Positions 34,693 through 43,786 of a stretch of 64,000 nucleotides of DNA are shown here, piece by piece; the first letter of the stretch is position 1; every line of letters begins with the position of its first letter. The DNA lies in NCBI RefSeq assembly GCF_001952855.1, contig NZ_LPNO01000052.1, forward strand, positions 295,369 to 359,368, in the 5' to 3' direction. The notes beneath the pieces were generated by a model. That model saw only the letters and a list, made by a program, of their open reading frames with translations, had not been told where the DNA came from and did not search any database. The stretch comes from Pseudomonas sp. ATCC PTA-122608. GTDB lineage: Bacteria > Pseudomonadota > Gammaproteobacteria > Pseudomonadales > Pseudomonadaceae. A program made the position numbers and the translations under genes.

Positions 34693-34717
34693 ATTTAAAG
34701 ATTTTCCTTAGAAATAA

Positions 34718-34744
34718 AAAGTCCATTTTATGGGCTTTATTTTT
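34718..34744 (+). terminator. Rho-independent terminator
   Basis: AAAGTCCA / TGGGCTTT stem and following T-run after the stop at 34692. Confidence 0.7.
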
Positions 34745-34826
34745 TGGCGTGACATTATAATAATATCCTTGACAAACGTATTTAATTCGATCTACATTTG
34801 GCACCTCATTACTGAATAGGTGAAAA

Positions 34827-35705
34827 ATGAATGATCTAAAAAACCAAATCGAAATTCTTAGAAAAACAATATTTAAGATTTACGAAAATCGTCCAGACGG
34901 CTACAGTTCAAATCAAGAAGATTCCTTCAAGCTTTTCGTTAAGGCATCGCTCAACTGTCAGCTACAGCTATTCATTGCTCGTTATAAACGCTACGGTTTG
35001 TCAGAGGCTGAAACCGTTCAATGCATAGTGATACGCCATCAAATCTTCGAAATCACTCAAAAACAGATTGATGATTGCGACACTAACGCGCTTACCAATG
35101 CATTGCTGCAATACGTCGAAATAGTCACCACTAATCCCCCGTACACAGACGTTCTTTCATATCTGCTCGAAAGCATAATGATCGCTGGCAAACGAGAGAA
35201 TAGGCTTGAACAGTTCCTTACGCCGCCTTGGCTTGCTGGATTTCTCGCTGAACTCATGCCAATGCAGAACACAGACAAACCCTTCATAGTGGGTGAATTT
35301 TGTTGTGGAGCAGGAACGTTGTTGTTGGCACCACTGGCGCTGATGATGAGCAGGAATCCACATCACGCAAAGAATGCCACGGTCATGGCGAACGACATTG
35401 ACCCCATCATGTGTTGCACAACTGCCCTACAGATCATCACAAACACAGTGGTTCACGATATAGACCTTTGTGAATTCACTCAGCATTGCTCCAACGTGAT
35501 TACAGAATGGACAGAAGGGAATCCCTACGTCATCAGGTTCAAAACCCCGGCAAAGGTATTCGAAGCACGCGCCAAAATTCGCGAGGAAGAGCTTCGAGCA
35601 TGTGGCTACTACGACATTGTTGACGAACCTGAAACCATCAAACCATCGAGCATGATTGAAGCCCGGTCTGCCTATCCCATCAGTGAATCGGTAGGTGCCG
35701 TATGA
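34827..35705 (+). CDS. N6-methylase-like protein, tandem copy 1
   Basis: 292 residues. Motif X-like QFLTP (129-133), SAM-binding motif I FCCGAGT (158-164) and motif II NDIDP (189-193) match the HsdM/N6_Mtase fold, but the chain ends about 100 residues later without an NPPF/Y catalytic loop in the normal place. An NPPY at 103-106 lies before motif X and aligns with non-catalytic residues in the two paralogues. Overlaps copy 2 by 4 bp. Catalytically dead SAM-binding proteins or restriction antagonists are possible. Confidence 0.7.
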   Translation: MNDLKNQIEILRKTIFKIYENRPDGYSSNQEDSFKLFVKASLNCQLQLFIARYKRYGLSEAETVQCIVIRHQIFEITQKQIDDCDTNALTNALLQYVEIVTTNPPYTDVLSYLLESIMIAGKRENRLEQFLTPPWLAGFLAELMPMQNTDKPFIVGEFCCGAGTLLLAPLALMMSRNPHHAKNATVMANDIDPIMCCTTALQIITNTVVHDIDLCEFTQHCSNVITEWTEGNPYVIRFKTPAKVFEARAKIREEELRACGYYDIVDEPETIKPSSMIEARSAYPISESVGAV

Positions 35706-36589
35706 GCCAGCCTATCGATCTCAAAATCAAAGCGCTGAAATCTTCGATATTCAAAATAACCGAAAATTGCAGGAATTCCGAAAGCGCCAACAAGCAGCTT
35801 GCCTTTGAAGCCTTCGTTCATCTTGCGCTTCAATGTCACCTCACTATTTTCGTAGCACGGTTTAAGCACTATGCCTCGTCAAATGATGAAGTGAGAAGCG
35901 CAATACAGATCGGTCCAGAATTTTCAAAATTCGACAATGCTGAAAAGATATTGAAGACGCTTAACCTTGAAGCACTGGAGGAAGCAGTAGAAATATATTC
36001 TCAAATCGTCAAAGAAGCACCGGCATTCACTGATGCGCTATCAATGCTTATGGAAGAAATATTTCTAACAAGACGCCGTGGCGAAAAACTAGGTCAGTTC
36101 ATGACGCCAAAACGGCTTGCTGAAGGTGCAGCCAAATTTGTAAACATGGAAAAAAACTTCGTTGCACCATATTATTTCCATGACCCAGCAGTAGGAAATG
36201 GCGCACTTCTACTTGCCCAGTTATCATATGAATTCAAAATAGACAGAAACCGTACACAGCTGATGAGGATTTGGGTTAACGACATTGACCCTTTCATGTG
36301 CAATATCACAACGCTTCAAGTGTTAACCAATCTGAACCAGCATAACGTAGACGTATACGAATATTGTATTACCTGCTCGCATGCAATAACCCAGTACAAC
36401 CACGAAAAACCTCTGGTCCTGAATATCGTTACACCACACTCGGTTTTTGAAGCAGTAGCCATTGCTCGAATCGATAAGCGGAAAGAATCAGGGTATTCAG
36501 GGAAATTGCGAGACAAGGAAAAAATAGAAATAAACCGCTTGATTCCACGTCCTGAAAAGACCGTTTGTGAAATGGTGAAAGCAAAATGA
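35702..36589 (+). CDS. N6-methylase-like protein, tandem copy 2
   Basis: 295 residues, paralogous to the genes on both sides; the N-terminus SIDLKIKALKSSIF-type motif is shared with copy 3. It has GQFMTP (131-136), motif I DPAVGNGA (161-168) and NDIDP (193-197), and no NPPY after motif II. Codon choice is AT-richer than in copies 1 and 3. Starts and ends in 4-bp ATGA overlaps, so all three are made from one mRNA. Confidence 0.7.
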   Translation: MSQPIDLKIKALKSSIFKITENCRNSESANKQLAFEAFVHLALQCHLTIFVARFKHYASSNDEVRSAIQIGPEFSKFDNAEKILKTLNLEALEEAVEIYSQIVKEAPAFTDALSMLMEEIFLTRRRGEKLGQFMTPKRLAEGAAKFVNMEKNFVAPYYFHDPAVGNGALLLAQLSYEFKIDRNRTQLMRIWVNDIDPFMCNITTLQVLTNLNQHNVDVYEYCITCSHAITQYNHEKPLVLNIVTPHSVFEAVAIARIDKRKESGYSGKLRDKEKIEINRLIPRPEKTVCEMVKAK

Positions 36590-37437
36590 GCCATTCAATC
36601 GATCTCAAAATCAAAGCCCTGAAATCATCCATCTTCCAGATCACCAGCCACCACACTGGTGGCGAGCGAGCGAAGCAGGATCTAGCATTGTTAGTCTTCC
36701 TGAAATTCAGCCTTGGCGTGATGCTGAACCAGCTCGTTGCCCGGTATCGCCACTACGGAATCACGGACCTGGAGCTACAAGAACACATCTTCATCGATGA
36801 CACCCATTTTGCGCTTGATGAGAAGCTATTCAGCACGCTCAACGTCGAAGCGCTAGCAAAGTCAGTCCGTCTCTATAAAGAGGTTGTAGAAGCCCTACCG
36901 CCGTTCTCAGACGTGCTGACAATGCTCATCGAAGAGGTAGCGTTAGCTCGCAGATCTGGTGATGGTTTGGGTCAGTTTCTCACACCAAGTGACCTTTCCA
37001 GCCTTATAGGTTCTTTGCTCCACACACTGGAAAGCCAGAAGAGAACCACAGGAACAGATGCATGGACGTTCTACGACTCTACATGCGGAGCAGGTAGCCT
37101 CCAGCTACCAAGAGTCGCTATCGAAGCAGGGAAAGGAAGAGAGAAAACCAGACTCATCAATCTCGAAATTAATGACATAGATCCATCCATGTGTTGCGCA
37201 GCAGCCCTGCAGTTCGTGGCAAGCATTGTCGTGCATGAGCAAGACCTTCATCAGCTACGTGTCACTTGCTCAAATACACTCACAGAAACGAAGCCTCACA
37301 GCAAATCAATGGTAGTCATCAAGACGCCTGAGAAGCTTTTTGAGAGGGTTCGAATAGCTCACACGAATATAATATTCGAAAACCAAAACCGAATCAGGTG
37401 CTTCAATGCACTGACAGAAAAAAAATTGTGCAAATAA
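36586..37437 (+). CDS. N6-methylase-like protein, tandem copy 3
   Basis: 283 residues with GQFLTP, motif I DSTCGAGS and NDIDP; ends without a catalytic NPP[YF]. Its first 17 residues nearly equal those of copy 2, pointing to recent duplication or exchange of the 5' ends. Three unequal paralogues kept in frame suggest they work together, perhaps as a hetero-oligomer. Confidence 0.7.
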   Translation: MSHSIDLKIKALKSSIFQITSHHTGGERAKQDLALLVFLKFSLGVMLNQLVARYRHYGITDLELQEHIFIDDTHFALDEKLFSTLNVEALAKSVRLYKEVVEALPPFSDVLTMLIEEVALARRSGDGLGQFLTPSDLSSLIGSLLHTLESQKRTTGTDAWTFYDSTCGAGSLQLPRVAIEAGKGREKTRLINLEINDIDPSMCCAAALQFVASIVVHEQDLHQLRVTCSNTLTETKPHSKSMVVIKTPEKLFERVRIAHTNIIFENQNRIRCFNALTEKKLCK

Positions 37438-37477
37438 GTGATTAATTTAGGCTAATCACTTGCAAAATTAATATAAA

Positions 37478-37512
37478 TGGTAAAATGTTAAAAACAACGT
37501 TAAATAAACATC
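37478..37512 (+). promoter_or_regulatory. Element-type extended -10 promoter (variant), SD-less
   Basis: TGG-TAAAAT ends 26 nt before ATG 37513; the leader (GTTAAAAACAACGTTAAATA) has no SD. Confidence 0.5.
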
Positions 37513-37857
37513 ATGAATCTATACGAAGAAATTCTAAAACAAGGCTACAAAATTGAGGAAATGCGCTCACACTCAAATAAGAATCGCGTTTACATTATCA
37601 ACGAACAAAACGAAAGAATTGGCTATTACAGCAGAATGGACGGAACAAAAACTAAACTCATTCTGAAAAAGGAGCCAATTTTTGAGGACTATTGCGCAGA
37701 AACTGGATTCCTTGAAAGCCTTCGTTTTCCAAGAAGCACCAACGGCAGTGCCAACAAAGCTATAAACAATCTGTACAAGAAGTTTGTTGAATGGAAAAAA
37801 ACAGAAGAACTTAATAAGTCATTTGAGCGTAACCTAATTGAATTAACGAACAAATAA
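37513..37857 (+). CDS. Hypothetical protein, 114 aa
   Basis: Unrecognised small charged protein (MNLYEEILKQGYKIEEMRSH...KKFVEWKKTEELNKSFE). Supported by its promoter at the standard distance and AT-rich backbone composition. Confidence 0.6.
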   Translation: MNLYEEILKQGYKIEEMRSHSNKNRVYIINEQNERIGYYSRMDGTKTKLILKKEPIFEDYCAETGFLESLRFPRSTNGSANKAINNLYKKFVEWKKTEELNKSFERNLIELTNK

Positions 37858-37915
37858 AATATATTTAAAATAAATGTGATTTTCTTTCGCTTATCACTTG
37901 TATTTTAAAATTAAA

Positions 37916-37977
37916 TGGTATTATTAATATATGGAAAGAAATAATTCATTCCAAAAATCGAAACCGGAGATTAAAAC
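37916..37977 (+). promoter_or_regulatory. Element-type promoter with long SD-containing leader
   Basis: TGG-TATTAT at 37916-37924, 53-nt leader ending in ACCGGAGATTAAAAC before ATG 37978. The terminal CCGGAGATTA also occurs before ATG 23164. Confidence 0.5.
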
Positions 37978-38304
37978 ATGACAACATTCAACAATCTAAA
38001 AAACCAAATAGCAACAGTAGTAATAGAAGAAACAATAACACAAGACAATTATGCAATTCTTAAAATTGAATTAATCTATAAAAACGAAGGAGTGGTTTCG
38101 TTCAACGCAGCAGCGGAGTATGACTCTGAAAGAGAGGAATGGTTTGTAGACCTTAACGACAGAGGAAACGAATATTACGACTGGTGCGGGCAAGTGATAG
38201 CGACCACCGAGGAACAAAGCAATGATTGGCAGGAATGTCTTGCTGAACTGGTAGAAGGTCACAGAGCAGTGTGGAAAAGTGCAGCAAAAGAAAGTTTAGC
38301 GTAA
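37978..38304 (+). CDS. Hypothetical protein, 108 aa
   Basis: Acidic soluble protein (DSEREEWFVDLNDRGNEYYDW; DWQECLAELVEGHRAVWKS). Unrecognised. CGGAG ribosome site. Acidic composition would fit a DNA mimic, but nothing beyond charge supports that. Confidence 0.6.
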   Translation: MTTFNNLKNQIATVVIEETITQDNYAILKIELIYKNEGVVSFNAAAEYDSEREEWFVDLNDRGNEYYDWCGQVIATTEEQSNDWQECLAELVEGHRAVWKSAAKESLA

Positions 38305-38370
38305 CTCGAAATTTAAATCTTAGGAGTGAAACCAATCACTCCACAAAATAACAAAACGGATAATAAAAAT

Positions 38371-38571
38371 ATGAACACATTGCAAATCAATAACCAAGAA
38401 ATCTACCAAATCATCATGTCAGTTGGGAAAATCGAAATCCTGACTGACTCAGGCGAAATCGCTTACACAATGGAACACACGCACAAAGGCATAAGAAACA
38501 TCGAAAACTATTTCAGCAAACGTTTCACATGCACGAAATCTCAGCTAGAAGCCTTTACCGCTACGCATTGA
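38371..38571 (+). CDS. Small hypothetical protein, 66 aa
   Basis: Starts at ATG 38371 (CGGA 9-13 nt upstream); a GTG further upstream is in frame but unlikely. Unrecognised (MNTLQINNQEIYQIIMSVGK). Probably co-transcribed with the preceding gene; a hairpin follows. Confidence 0.55.
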   Translation: MNTLQINNQEIYQIIMSVGKIEILTDSGEIAYTMEHTHKGIRNIENYFSKRFTCTKSQLEAFTATH

Positions 38572-38609
38572 AATCCCAAAAGAACAAAATAGCCCATCAG
38601 GGATTTTTT
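38570..38609. terminator. Terminator between convergent genes
   Basis: AATCCC ... GGGATTTTTTG inverted repeat with a long loop and T-run on the plus strand. Confidence 0.5.
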
Positions 38610-38615
38610 GTGTCT

Positions 38616-39077
38616 TCAATTCTTGTGGGTATGTGCCGCTCGCGTATACCCATTACCAGCACATCGTTGGTCATAGCGCCATTCATCACTGTAATCCCCA
38701 CTCCATTGACGGCTAGGAGCGTCATCAGGCTTCAGCGGATCTGGTAGCGCCATCACGACATCACCAGCCCCACCCTCTACTTTCAAGAACTCAACGAGCG
38801 TATCGCTAAATTTGTATGCAAAATATCGAGCCTTGGTTTCACCAAATTCATAGCGTCCAGCGCCATGTGGATCGATCTCACCCATGGACAGGCAGAAGTA
38901 GAAGCCCAAGCCGTCCGGCATCACGTCTAGCGCGTCATTGGCACCGAGGGGAATCTTGATCGAGCCACCTAGGGTGACAACCTGTGACGACAGGCACTGG
39001 TATTCAGAGTTACCAGAGAACCTGGAGATCCTTACGCCGAACCTCCCAAAAGCTTTGATTTGTTGGATTAGGTTCAT
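38616..39077 (-). CDS. Hypothetical protein, 153 aa
   Basis: Unrecognised soluble protein (GGSIKIPLGANDALDVMPDG; KVEGGAGDVVMALPDPLKPD). Last gene of a three-gene minus-strand unit, starting one base after the stop of the secreted protein gene. Confidence 0.62.
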   Translation of the reverse strand: MNLIQQIKAFGRFGVRISRFSGNSEYQCLSSQVVTLGGSIKIPLGANDALDVMPDGLGFYFCLSMGEIDPHGAGRYEFGETKARYFAYKFSDTLVEFLKVEGGAGDVVMALPDPLKPDDAPSRQWSGDYSDEWRYDQRCAGNGYTRAAHTHKN

Positions 39078-39078
39078 A

Positions 39079-39336
39079 TCAGCGCCCCGCTAAACGTAAA
39101 GACTCAACGTCTTCACCAAGAAGCGCTCTGAGGACGTTCGTCTTCTCAGATTCCTGCATGACGAAAGGATTTGTACACACAGCCAAATCCAGTGAGGGTA
39201 GAGCCACAGAAACGCTCAGATCTCGCGTAGGAGCATCGTCTTTCAAAATCTTGGCGCTGGTCGCCCCTGTGAGACAGAACAACGCTAGACACGCCACTGC
39301 CAACCTTGAGGCTCTGATAGGACTGAGCTGGATCAT
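39079..39336 (-). CDS. Small secreted protein, 85 aa
   Basis: Signal peptide (RLAVACLALFCLTGATSA-KI); the short mature part contains one Cys (LDLAVCTNPFVMQESEK). Overlaps the upstream gene by 4 bp. Function unknown. Confidence 0.62.
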   Translation of the reverse strand: MIQLSPIRASRLAVACLALFCLTGATSAKILKDDAPTRDLSVSVALPSLDLAVCTNPFVMQESEKTNVLRALLGEDVESLRLAGR

Positions 39337-39656
39337 AGATTCACCTCCTCCTTACCAGTCGAGACTGCTTTACGAATCTTTGCCAAATCCTCTTTTGTTT
39401 TTTTGTCAGATTTTTCCTTATCCAATCTAGCGCGTGTTTCTCCAATCCTAACCTTTGCAATGCCTTTCAATTTTAATAAACAGAAAATAACCACCAAAGC
39501 CAGTGCAACTACTCCCGCGTAAGCGAGTGCGCTTTTCCATCCAACGCTGCGAAGGAGAAAAATAATGGTAATGGGGAAAACCAAAGCGAGAGGGACAAAA
39601 CGCTGAATCGGATATTTGTCCTGCTTACCATAAGGATCTTCTTCAATATTAATCAT
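39333..39656 (-). CDS. Two-TM membrane protein, 107 aa
   Basis: Cytoplasmic start (MINIEEDPYGKQDKYPIQRF), two TMs (LALVFPITIIFLLRSVG; ALAYAGVVALALVVIFCLL), then a charged tail. The size, N-terminal charged segment and paired TMs resemble VirB3/TraL-type small T4SS proteins; this is only an architectural hint. Confidence 0.62.
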   Translation of the reverse strand: MINIEEDPYGKQDKYPIQRFVPLALVFPITIIFLLRSVGWKSALAYAGVVALALVVIFCLLKLKGIAKVRIGETRARLDKEKSDKKTKEDLAKIRKAVSTGKEEVNL

Positions 39657-39689
39657 GATATGTAGTAGTTTGTTTTCTATATTATATCA
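39657..39689 (-). promoter_or_regulatory. Element-type extended -10 promoter, SD-less leader
   Basis: TGA-TATAAT, 24 nt from ATG 39656; leader ATAGAAAACAAACTACTACA plus TATC. Confidence 0.65.
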
Positions 39690-39724
39690 TTTTACCCCTT
39701 CAATTTATGAGCCTAAGGGACAAA

Positions 39725-39746
39725 ACAAAACCCCTTTCGGGGCTTG
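39725..39746 (-). terminator. Terminator of the 1039-aa membrane protein gene
   Basis: On the minus strand AGCCCC-GAAA-GGGGTT followed by a T-rich run. Confidence 0.85.
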
Positions 39747-39762
39747 CAATTAATCTCACCAA

Positions 39763-42700
39763 TTACGTCTTTTTCTTCGTACCACCAGCATCTTGTGGCA
39801 CTACAGGAGGTCTGTCGTAATTGAACTGGCTTCTCGCATTACGTTTCTGAACCTCATTCATCGACCTCAATCCTTGGCTAGGGGAATTAACAATCAGATG
39901 TTGAGCTTGTTGAACAGCAGAAATAACATGAGAGTTGTTCATAATCTGCACTATTTTATTATAGGTATTGTCGTCTCTTGCGCTTTCTTGTTGAGTCAAT
40001 GCCTTCATGATTTCGTCGTTATACGTTTTCATTGCTTTCACGAATGAGAAATAAATCCAAAGTAACGCTATTGCAACCATTCCAGAGAGGACAATTTGAG
40101 AAATCAAGCTACCATCGCCCATCGTCAAGATGCTCCAAACAATTCTTCTTGGCACAAAGGCTTCAAGCATAAATCCAAGGAAATTATAAACCATTACGAA
40201 GGTAGGAATCATGACTGCTACCCTGAATACTCTCATGCCTAACATTTTTAGGTGATCAATACATTCTTTGTCATCGTTCGCAATCAATGCTCTGAATAAC
40301 AACCAAGGCGCATGGAAGCATTTCAACACAGCTACTTCCCAACCAAATCCAATAATCACACCAATCATAATGAAAATCTTAACGATGGGAAGGAAGTAGA
40401 TACAGAACAAGCCAATGCCGTAATTTAAATAAGCCACTGGCAGAAGCGCACTGGAAATCACAAGCCCACCGTAAACTGCAGCGGTGAATAATGCTGTGCC
40501 AGCAGACCAAGCGAATTTGAAGAATGTTGCTACCTTCGAAGAACCAATTCCAGACGTAACCGTTTCGAGAACGGTAGGAACCATATCCTTCGCTTCTTTC
40601 AAAGTCTTCGAAACCATGTACAAACCGATTACTTTGTTAGCGTAATCCATGGATTCCTGCCCCATTAATCTCATACCAGTTTCGTAATTGACAGTTGGAT
40701 TGCCTTCACAGACGGATGGATCGTTCTTACATTCCGTAGCCCCATCAAGCATCGATTTATCCTGATCCATTCCGCCCATTAGCTTGATCGCATTACTCTC
40801 AACAGCCAGTAAATCACCAATCACCTTAGCCACACTGAAAGCACTGGCAGCAGAATGGTCACTGGTCAACGAAGACGGAGCAACGTTCGTGATGGATGAA
40901 ATCATAAGCATGTTGAATGGGATAATTGGGAAACCGTCAGCGACTCTTTGATACTGGTCGGAAGAAAGGTCGATGTCTTTGGCACCAAAAAGCATGTCCA
41001 TATTTACGAAATTGTAGTCTGGAATTCCACCGTTTTTGAAGGTGAAATACAAACTGCTATTCAATGATCTGGTTTTCACTTGTTGAGCATTCAGATAATT
41101 CGACACCTCAACATCGGCTAAACCAAGACCCAATAGCCCTTCTTTTGCTTTAAGATAAACGGAATATTTCAACGCACCTTCGTGGGTTTTATCATCAGCC
41201 AAGGAATCCTTGATGCCGAGATAAATACTCGCATCAACTGTGTCTTTCGCCAGCTTTGCAGCCAATGCTTGCTTTTTGTACAACTCCAAATCAGCAAGAT
41301 TTTCGGTCCCTAAGGAATTTATCTTGTGTGCCTTTTCGTCTATCATTCCGCAGCCAAGGGTAAGGCCACTGATTTTATTATTTCTGGTGAAATCATCCAT
41401 AGGAGTTTCGCCGGGAATGCCGTTGAATTTATCTATCTCAATTTTTTCTCCTCTGTATGCCTGCCAGTTTTCAGTACACACCGCGCTTCTCATAGGCACA
41501 ACCACTCTTTTCACGAACCAATCTTGTTGTTCACGAATGGAGACACCATTTTTCGTCATGTCATGCCCACGCGCACCAGCATAAATATTTGCAGCACCAA
41601 CACCGGCAATAATGTCGTAAGTCGCAGGGCTTGAAATATTCAACTCTTCAGTACGGATTGTATTAGAACGAATTGTATTTGCAGATTCTCTCGAAGACTT
41701 ACGAATGGCTTCATCAATGGTAACGTCAGAGGTTACGTAAGAGCCTTTTTCCAACTGACTCAATATGGTTGTGTATTTTCCTTCTAAATATGGAACATAT
41801 TTTGGACCCAATGTGTCAGCCGCTTGTTGCTGTGCCGCACGCAACATATTCTGCATAGTACCGTCATTTAACGATTCGCCACCAGCTTGTTGCTCAACGT
41901 TGTTACCGTTTGAACCGACTTCCACGGTTCCATAAACTGTTTCATGACCATAGACATTTCGATACTCGGCACTGTATGGAGCGGTTTTCGTAAGCGTGTA
42001 ACGACGGCCCAATTTATAGGCATTGATGATATTACTGATATTTTTAGTAACATCGAAATTAAGGTTAGATTCTGAGTTTAGCTCGACGGTTAAACGCCCT
42101 TGCTTTACGGCTTCTTCCAAGGCTTCATCTTTGGTAATTTTATTCGACCCATAAACCACACCTTCCGTTGAAGTCATAAAGTATTTGTTCATTTGGAAAA
42201 GCGCTTGGGTAGTAATGCTTTCCTCAGCCGCCATCTTCACCTGAGAGGCAGTATTCGCGCTTATCATGAATAACTCATTTTTCTCTAACGTATTTTTGAG
42301 CTTTCCTGCCTCGAAGGTCATTTCTAATTTTTCAGCGAACTGACCGTTGCCCAAGAAAATGCCCAAAATGGGGAAATAGAGAATTATTGCCCCACCATAC
42401 AGAAGAAAAATCACCACAAGAATGACAGCCAGCAAACGTGCTGGATATTTGCCAACAGTCGCTAGGTATTCTCCGGTCTTCACACCTTCGAATACGAATT
42501 TGATGAGAACCCAAAACCCGGCGGGAACCAAGACGGCGGAAAGAAGCAGCAATATGGTGTTCATCAGCGATGACCATGCGTTATTAGCTGGTGTACTGAC
42601 CTTAAATCCAGCATCCGCAAGCATGGGTTTGAGCGGCGCAAGGTCTGCGCTTTCCGTGCCAAACATGGCCGCAATGTTATTCATGATCGAATCTTCATCA

Positions 42701-42882
42701 CAAATGAATCCATTGCTGTTAGCGTATTTTGAAGAGTCAAAATTATCTGTGTTCTTTAATCCGGGCTGTAAATCACAGATAGGGTTTACCCCCATTCCCC
42801 ACCATAAACCAGATGCAGCGTTTGCTTGTACACCGCCGCACATAAGCACTGCGAAGAGTATTAAATGGGTTATTTTACGCAT
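39763..42882 (-). CDS. DotA/TraY-like conjugation channel protein
   Basis: 1039 residues. Signal peptide (ILFAVLMCGGVQANA-AS); two TMs (about 105-130 and 148-178); a very large periplasmic region (about 180-760) with Cys pairs; C-terminal TMs including LPIVKIFIMIGVIIGFGWEV followed by A-PWLL, close to the P...GW-E...aP pattern that marks DotA/TraY proteins; ends in a proline-rich basic tail. Part of its periplasmic region is duplicated as a separate secreted protein (50400-51371). Expected role: inner-membrane channel component of an IncI/Dot-like transfer system. Confidence 0.75.
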   Translation of the reverse strand: MRKITHLILFAVLMCGGVQANAASGLWWGMGVNPICDLQPGLKNTDNFDSSKYANSNGFICDEDSIMNNIAAMFGTESADLAPLKPMLADAGFKVSTPANNAWSSLMNTILLLLSAVLVPAGFWVLIKFVFEGVKTGEYLATVGKYPARLLAVILVVIFLLYGGAIILYFPILGIFLGNGQFAEKLEMTFEAGKLKNTLEKNELFMISANTASQVKMAAEESITTQALFQMNKYFMTSTEGVVYGSNKITKDEALEEAVKQGRLTVELNSESNLNFDVTKNISNIINAYKLGRRYTLTKTAPYSAEYRNVYGHETVYGTVEVGSNGNNVEQQAGGESLNDGTMQNMLRAAQQQAADTLGPKYVPYLEGKYTTILSQLEKGSYVTSDVTIDEAIRKSSRESANTIRSNTIRTEELNISSPATYDIIAGVGAANIYAGARGHDMTKNGVSIREQQDWFVKRVVVPMRSAVCTENWQAYRGEKIEIDKFNGIPGETPMDDFTRNNKISGLTLGCGMIDEKAHKINSLGTENLADLELYKKQALAAKLAKDTVDASIYLGIKDSLADDKTHEGALKYSVYLKAKEGLLGLGLADVEVSNYLNAQQVKTRSLNSSLYFTFKNGGIPDYNFVNMDMLFGAKDIDLSSDQYQRVADGFPIIPFNMLMISSITNVAPSSLTSDHSAASAFSVAKVIGDLLAVESNAIKLMGGMDQDKSMLDGATECKNDPSVCEGNPTVNYETGMRLMGQESMDYANKVIGLYMVSKTLKEAKDMVPTVLETVTSGIGSSKVATFFKFAWSAGTALFTAAVYGGLVISSALLPVAYLNYGIGLFCIYFLPIVKIFIMIGVIIGFGWEVAVLKCFHAPWLLFRALIANDDKECIDHLKMLGMRVFRVAVMIPTFVMVYNFLGFMLEAFVPRRIVWSILTMGDGSLISQIVLSGMVAIALLWIYFSFVKAMKTYNDEIMKALTQQESARDDNTYNKIVQIMNNSHVISAVQQAQHLIVNSPSQGLRSMNEVQKRNARSQFNYDRPPVVPQDAGGTKKKT

Positions 42883-42919
42883 TTTTGTTGTTTGTAGTTA
42901 TGTGCTACTTATTATAGCA
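42883..42919 (-). promoter_or_regulatory. Element-type extended -10 promoter, SD-less leader
   Basis: TGC-TATAAT, 28 nt from ATG 42882; leader AAGTAGCACATAACTACAAA plus CAACAAAA. Confidence 0.65.
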
Positions 42920-43132
42920 TTTTGGATCGGGCATTTAGACTGGAGACCTACTAATAAAGTAGCCAATCATTACTTTAAGCTACGGATCAGAATCACTCGT
43001 AAAAATGGAAACTAAATTGACAGATCTTTTGAACGGCGTCTCAAGAAATTGTTATGGCTGCCGATCTATATGAGGCAAAGCCATTCCACTCACATTGCAG
43101 TCGGCAACCCAACATATCAAAAGGAGACTCAA

Positions 43133-43786
43133 TTGACAGGAACATTGCTAAAATCTTCATCGAACAACCGTCTTGATGCAATCATGCAGGCATTAACCCG
43201 TGCAAGCGATATGGCAGTCGAACACTCCGATATGCCATTAAGCCGGATGCCTGAATATTTTATGGCGGTGCATGTTGCCAATCATTTTGCTGACTCATTC
43301 AGCAACTTTGGTTATCGCTTGGAGGCTTCTGTCAAAGATACCTTGCTAGATGCAGGCGTTAGCGAGGGCGATATAAATGACTTGTTAGAAAATGAAAGAT
43401 TGCGTGGCAATGGTCGATTCGATCTAGTCCTCCGCACTGGTCGCAGAGGTGTGCCTGCTCATGTAGTAGAGTTTAAGCGTGGCTCGCGCAATTCTCACCT
43501 GTACAAAGATTTGGTACGTCTTTCATATGTGAGCAATACAGTCCGAGACGATCAACGGCTAGTCACCAATTATCTTGTATTTACCACAAAGAAGACAGAA
43601 GGTGGCTTGCGTAACATGCTTGCTAGTCAGGAAGCAGAGCATCGCGCAGAGTTCCCCCGTGCGCGAGGTAGAACCAGCTACGAGCTGAAGAGATACGAGA
43701 CAGTGCCACATTGGGCTAAGGATGATGCCAAACACGAGGAAAAGCATATGGCAGTTGCTGTATTCGAAGTTAAATATAAGGTTTAA
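43133..43786 (+). CDS. PD-(D/E)XK nuclease-like protein
   Basis: 217 residues from a TTG start, chosen because AAAGGAG lies 6 nt upstream; the ATG 28 codons earlier has no such site. The core NGRFDLVLRTGRRGVPAHVVEFKRG gives D97 and E113-x-K115, the PD-(D/E)XK arrangement (written here by position: 93-117). It lacks the backbone promoter and is GC-richer than the flanking genes, so it is probably cargo; defence or DNA repair are both possible. Confidence 0.65.
   Translation: MTGTLLKSSSNNRLDAIMQALTRASDMAVEHSDMPLSRMPEYFMAVHVANHFADSFSNFGYRLEASVKDTLLDAGVSEGDINDLLENERLRGNGRFDLVLRTGRRGVPAHVVEFKRGSRNSHLYKDLVRLSYVSNTVRDDQRLVTNYLVFTTKKTEGGLRNMLASQEAEHRAEFPRARGRTSYELKRYETVPHWAKDDAKHEEKHMAVAVFEVKYKV

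Noticed and set aside
34827..35705. NPPY at residues 103-106 of methylase-like copy 1 as a catalytic motif
   Set aside because: It lies before motif X, in the wrong order, and aligns with APAF and LPPF in the two paralogues, so it is probably chance.
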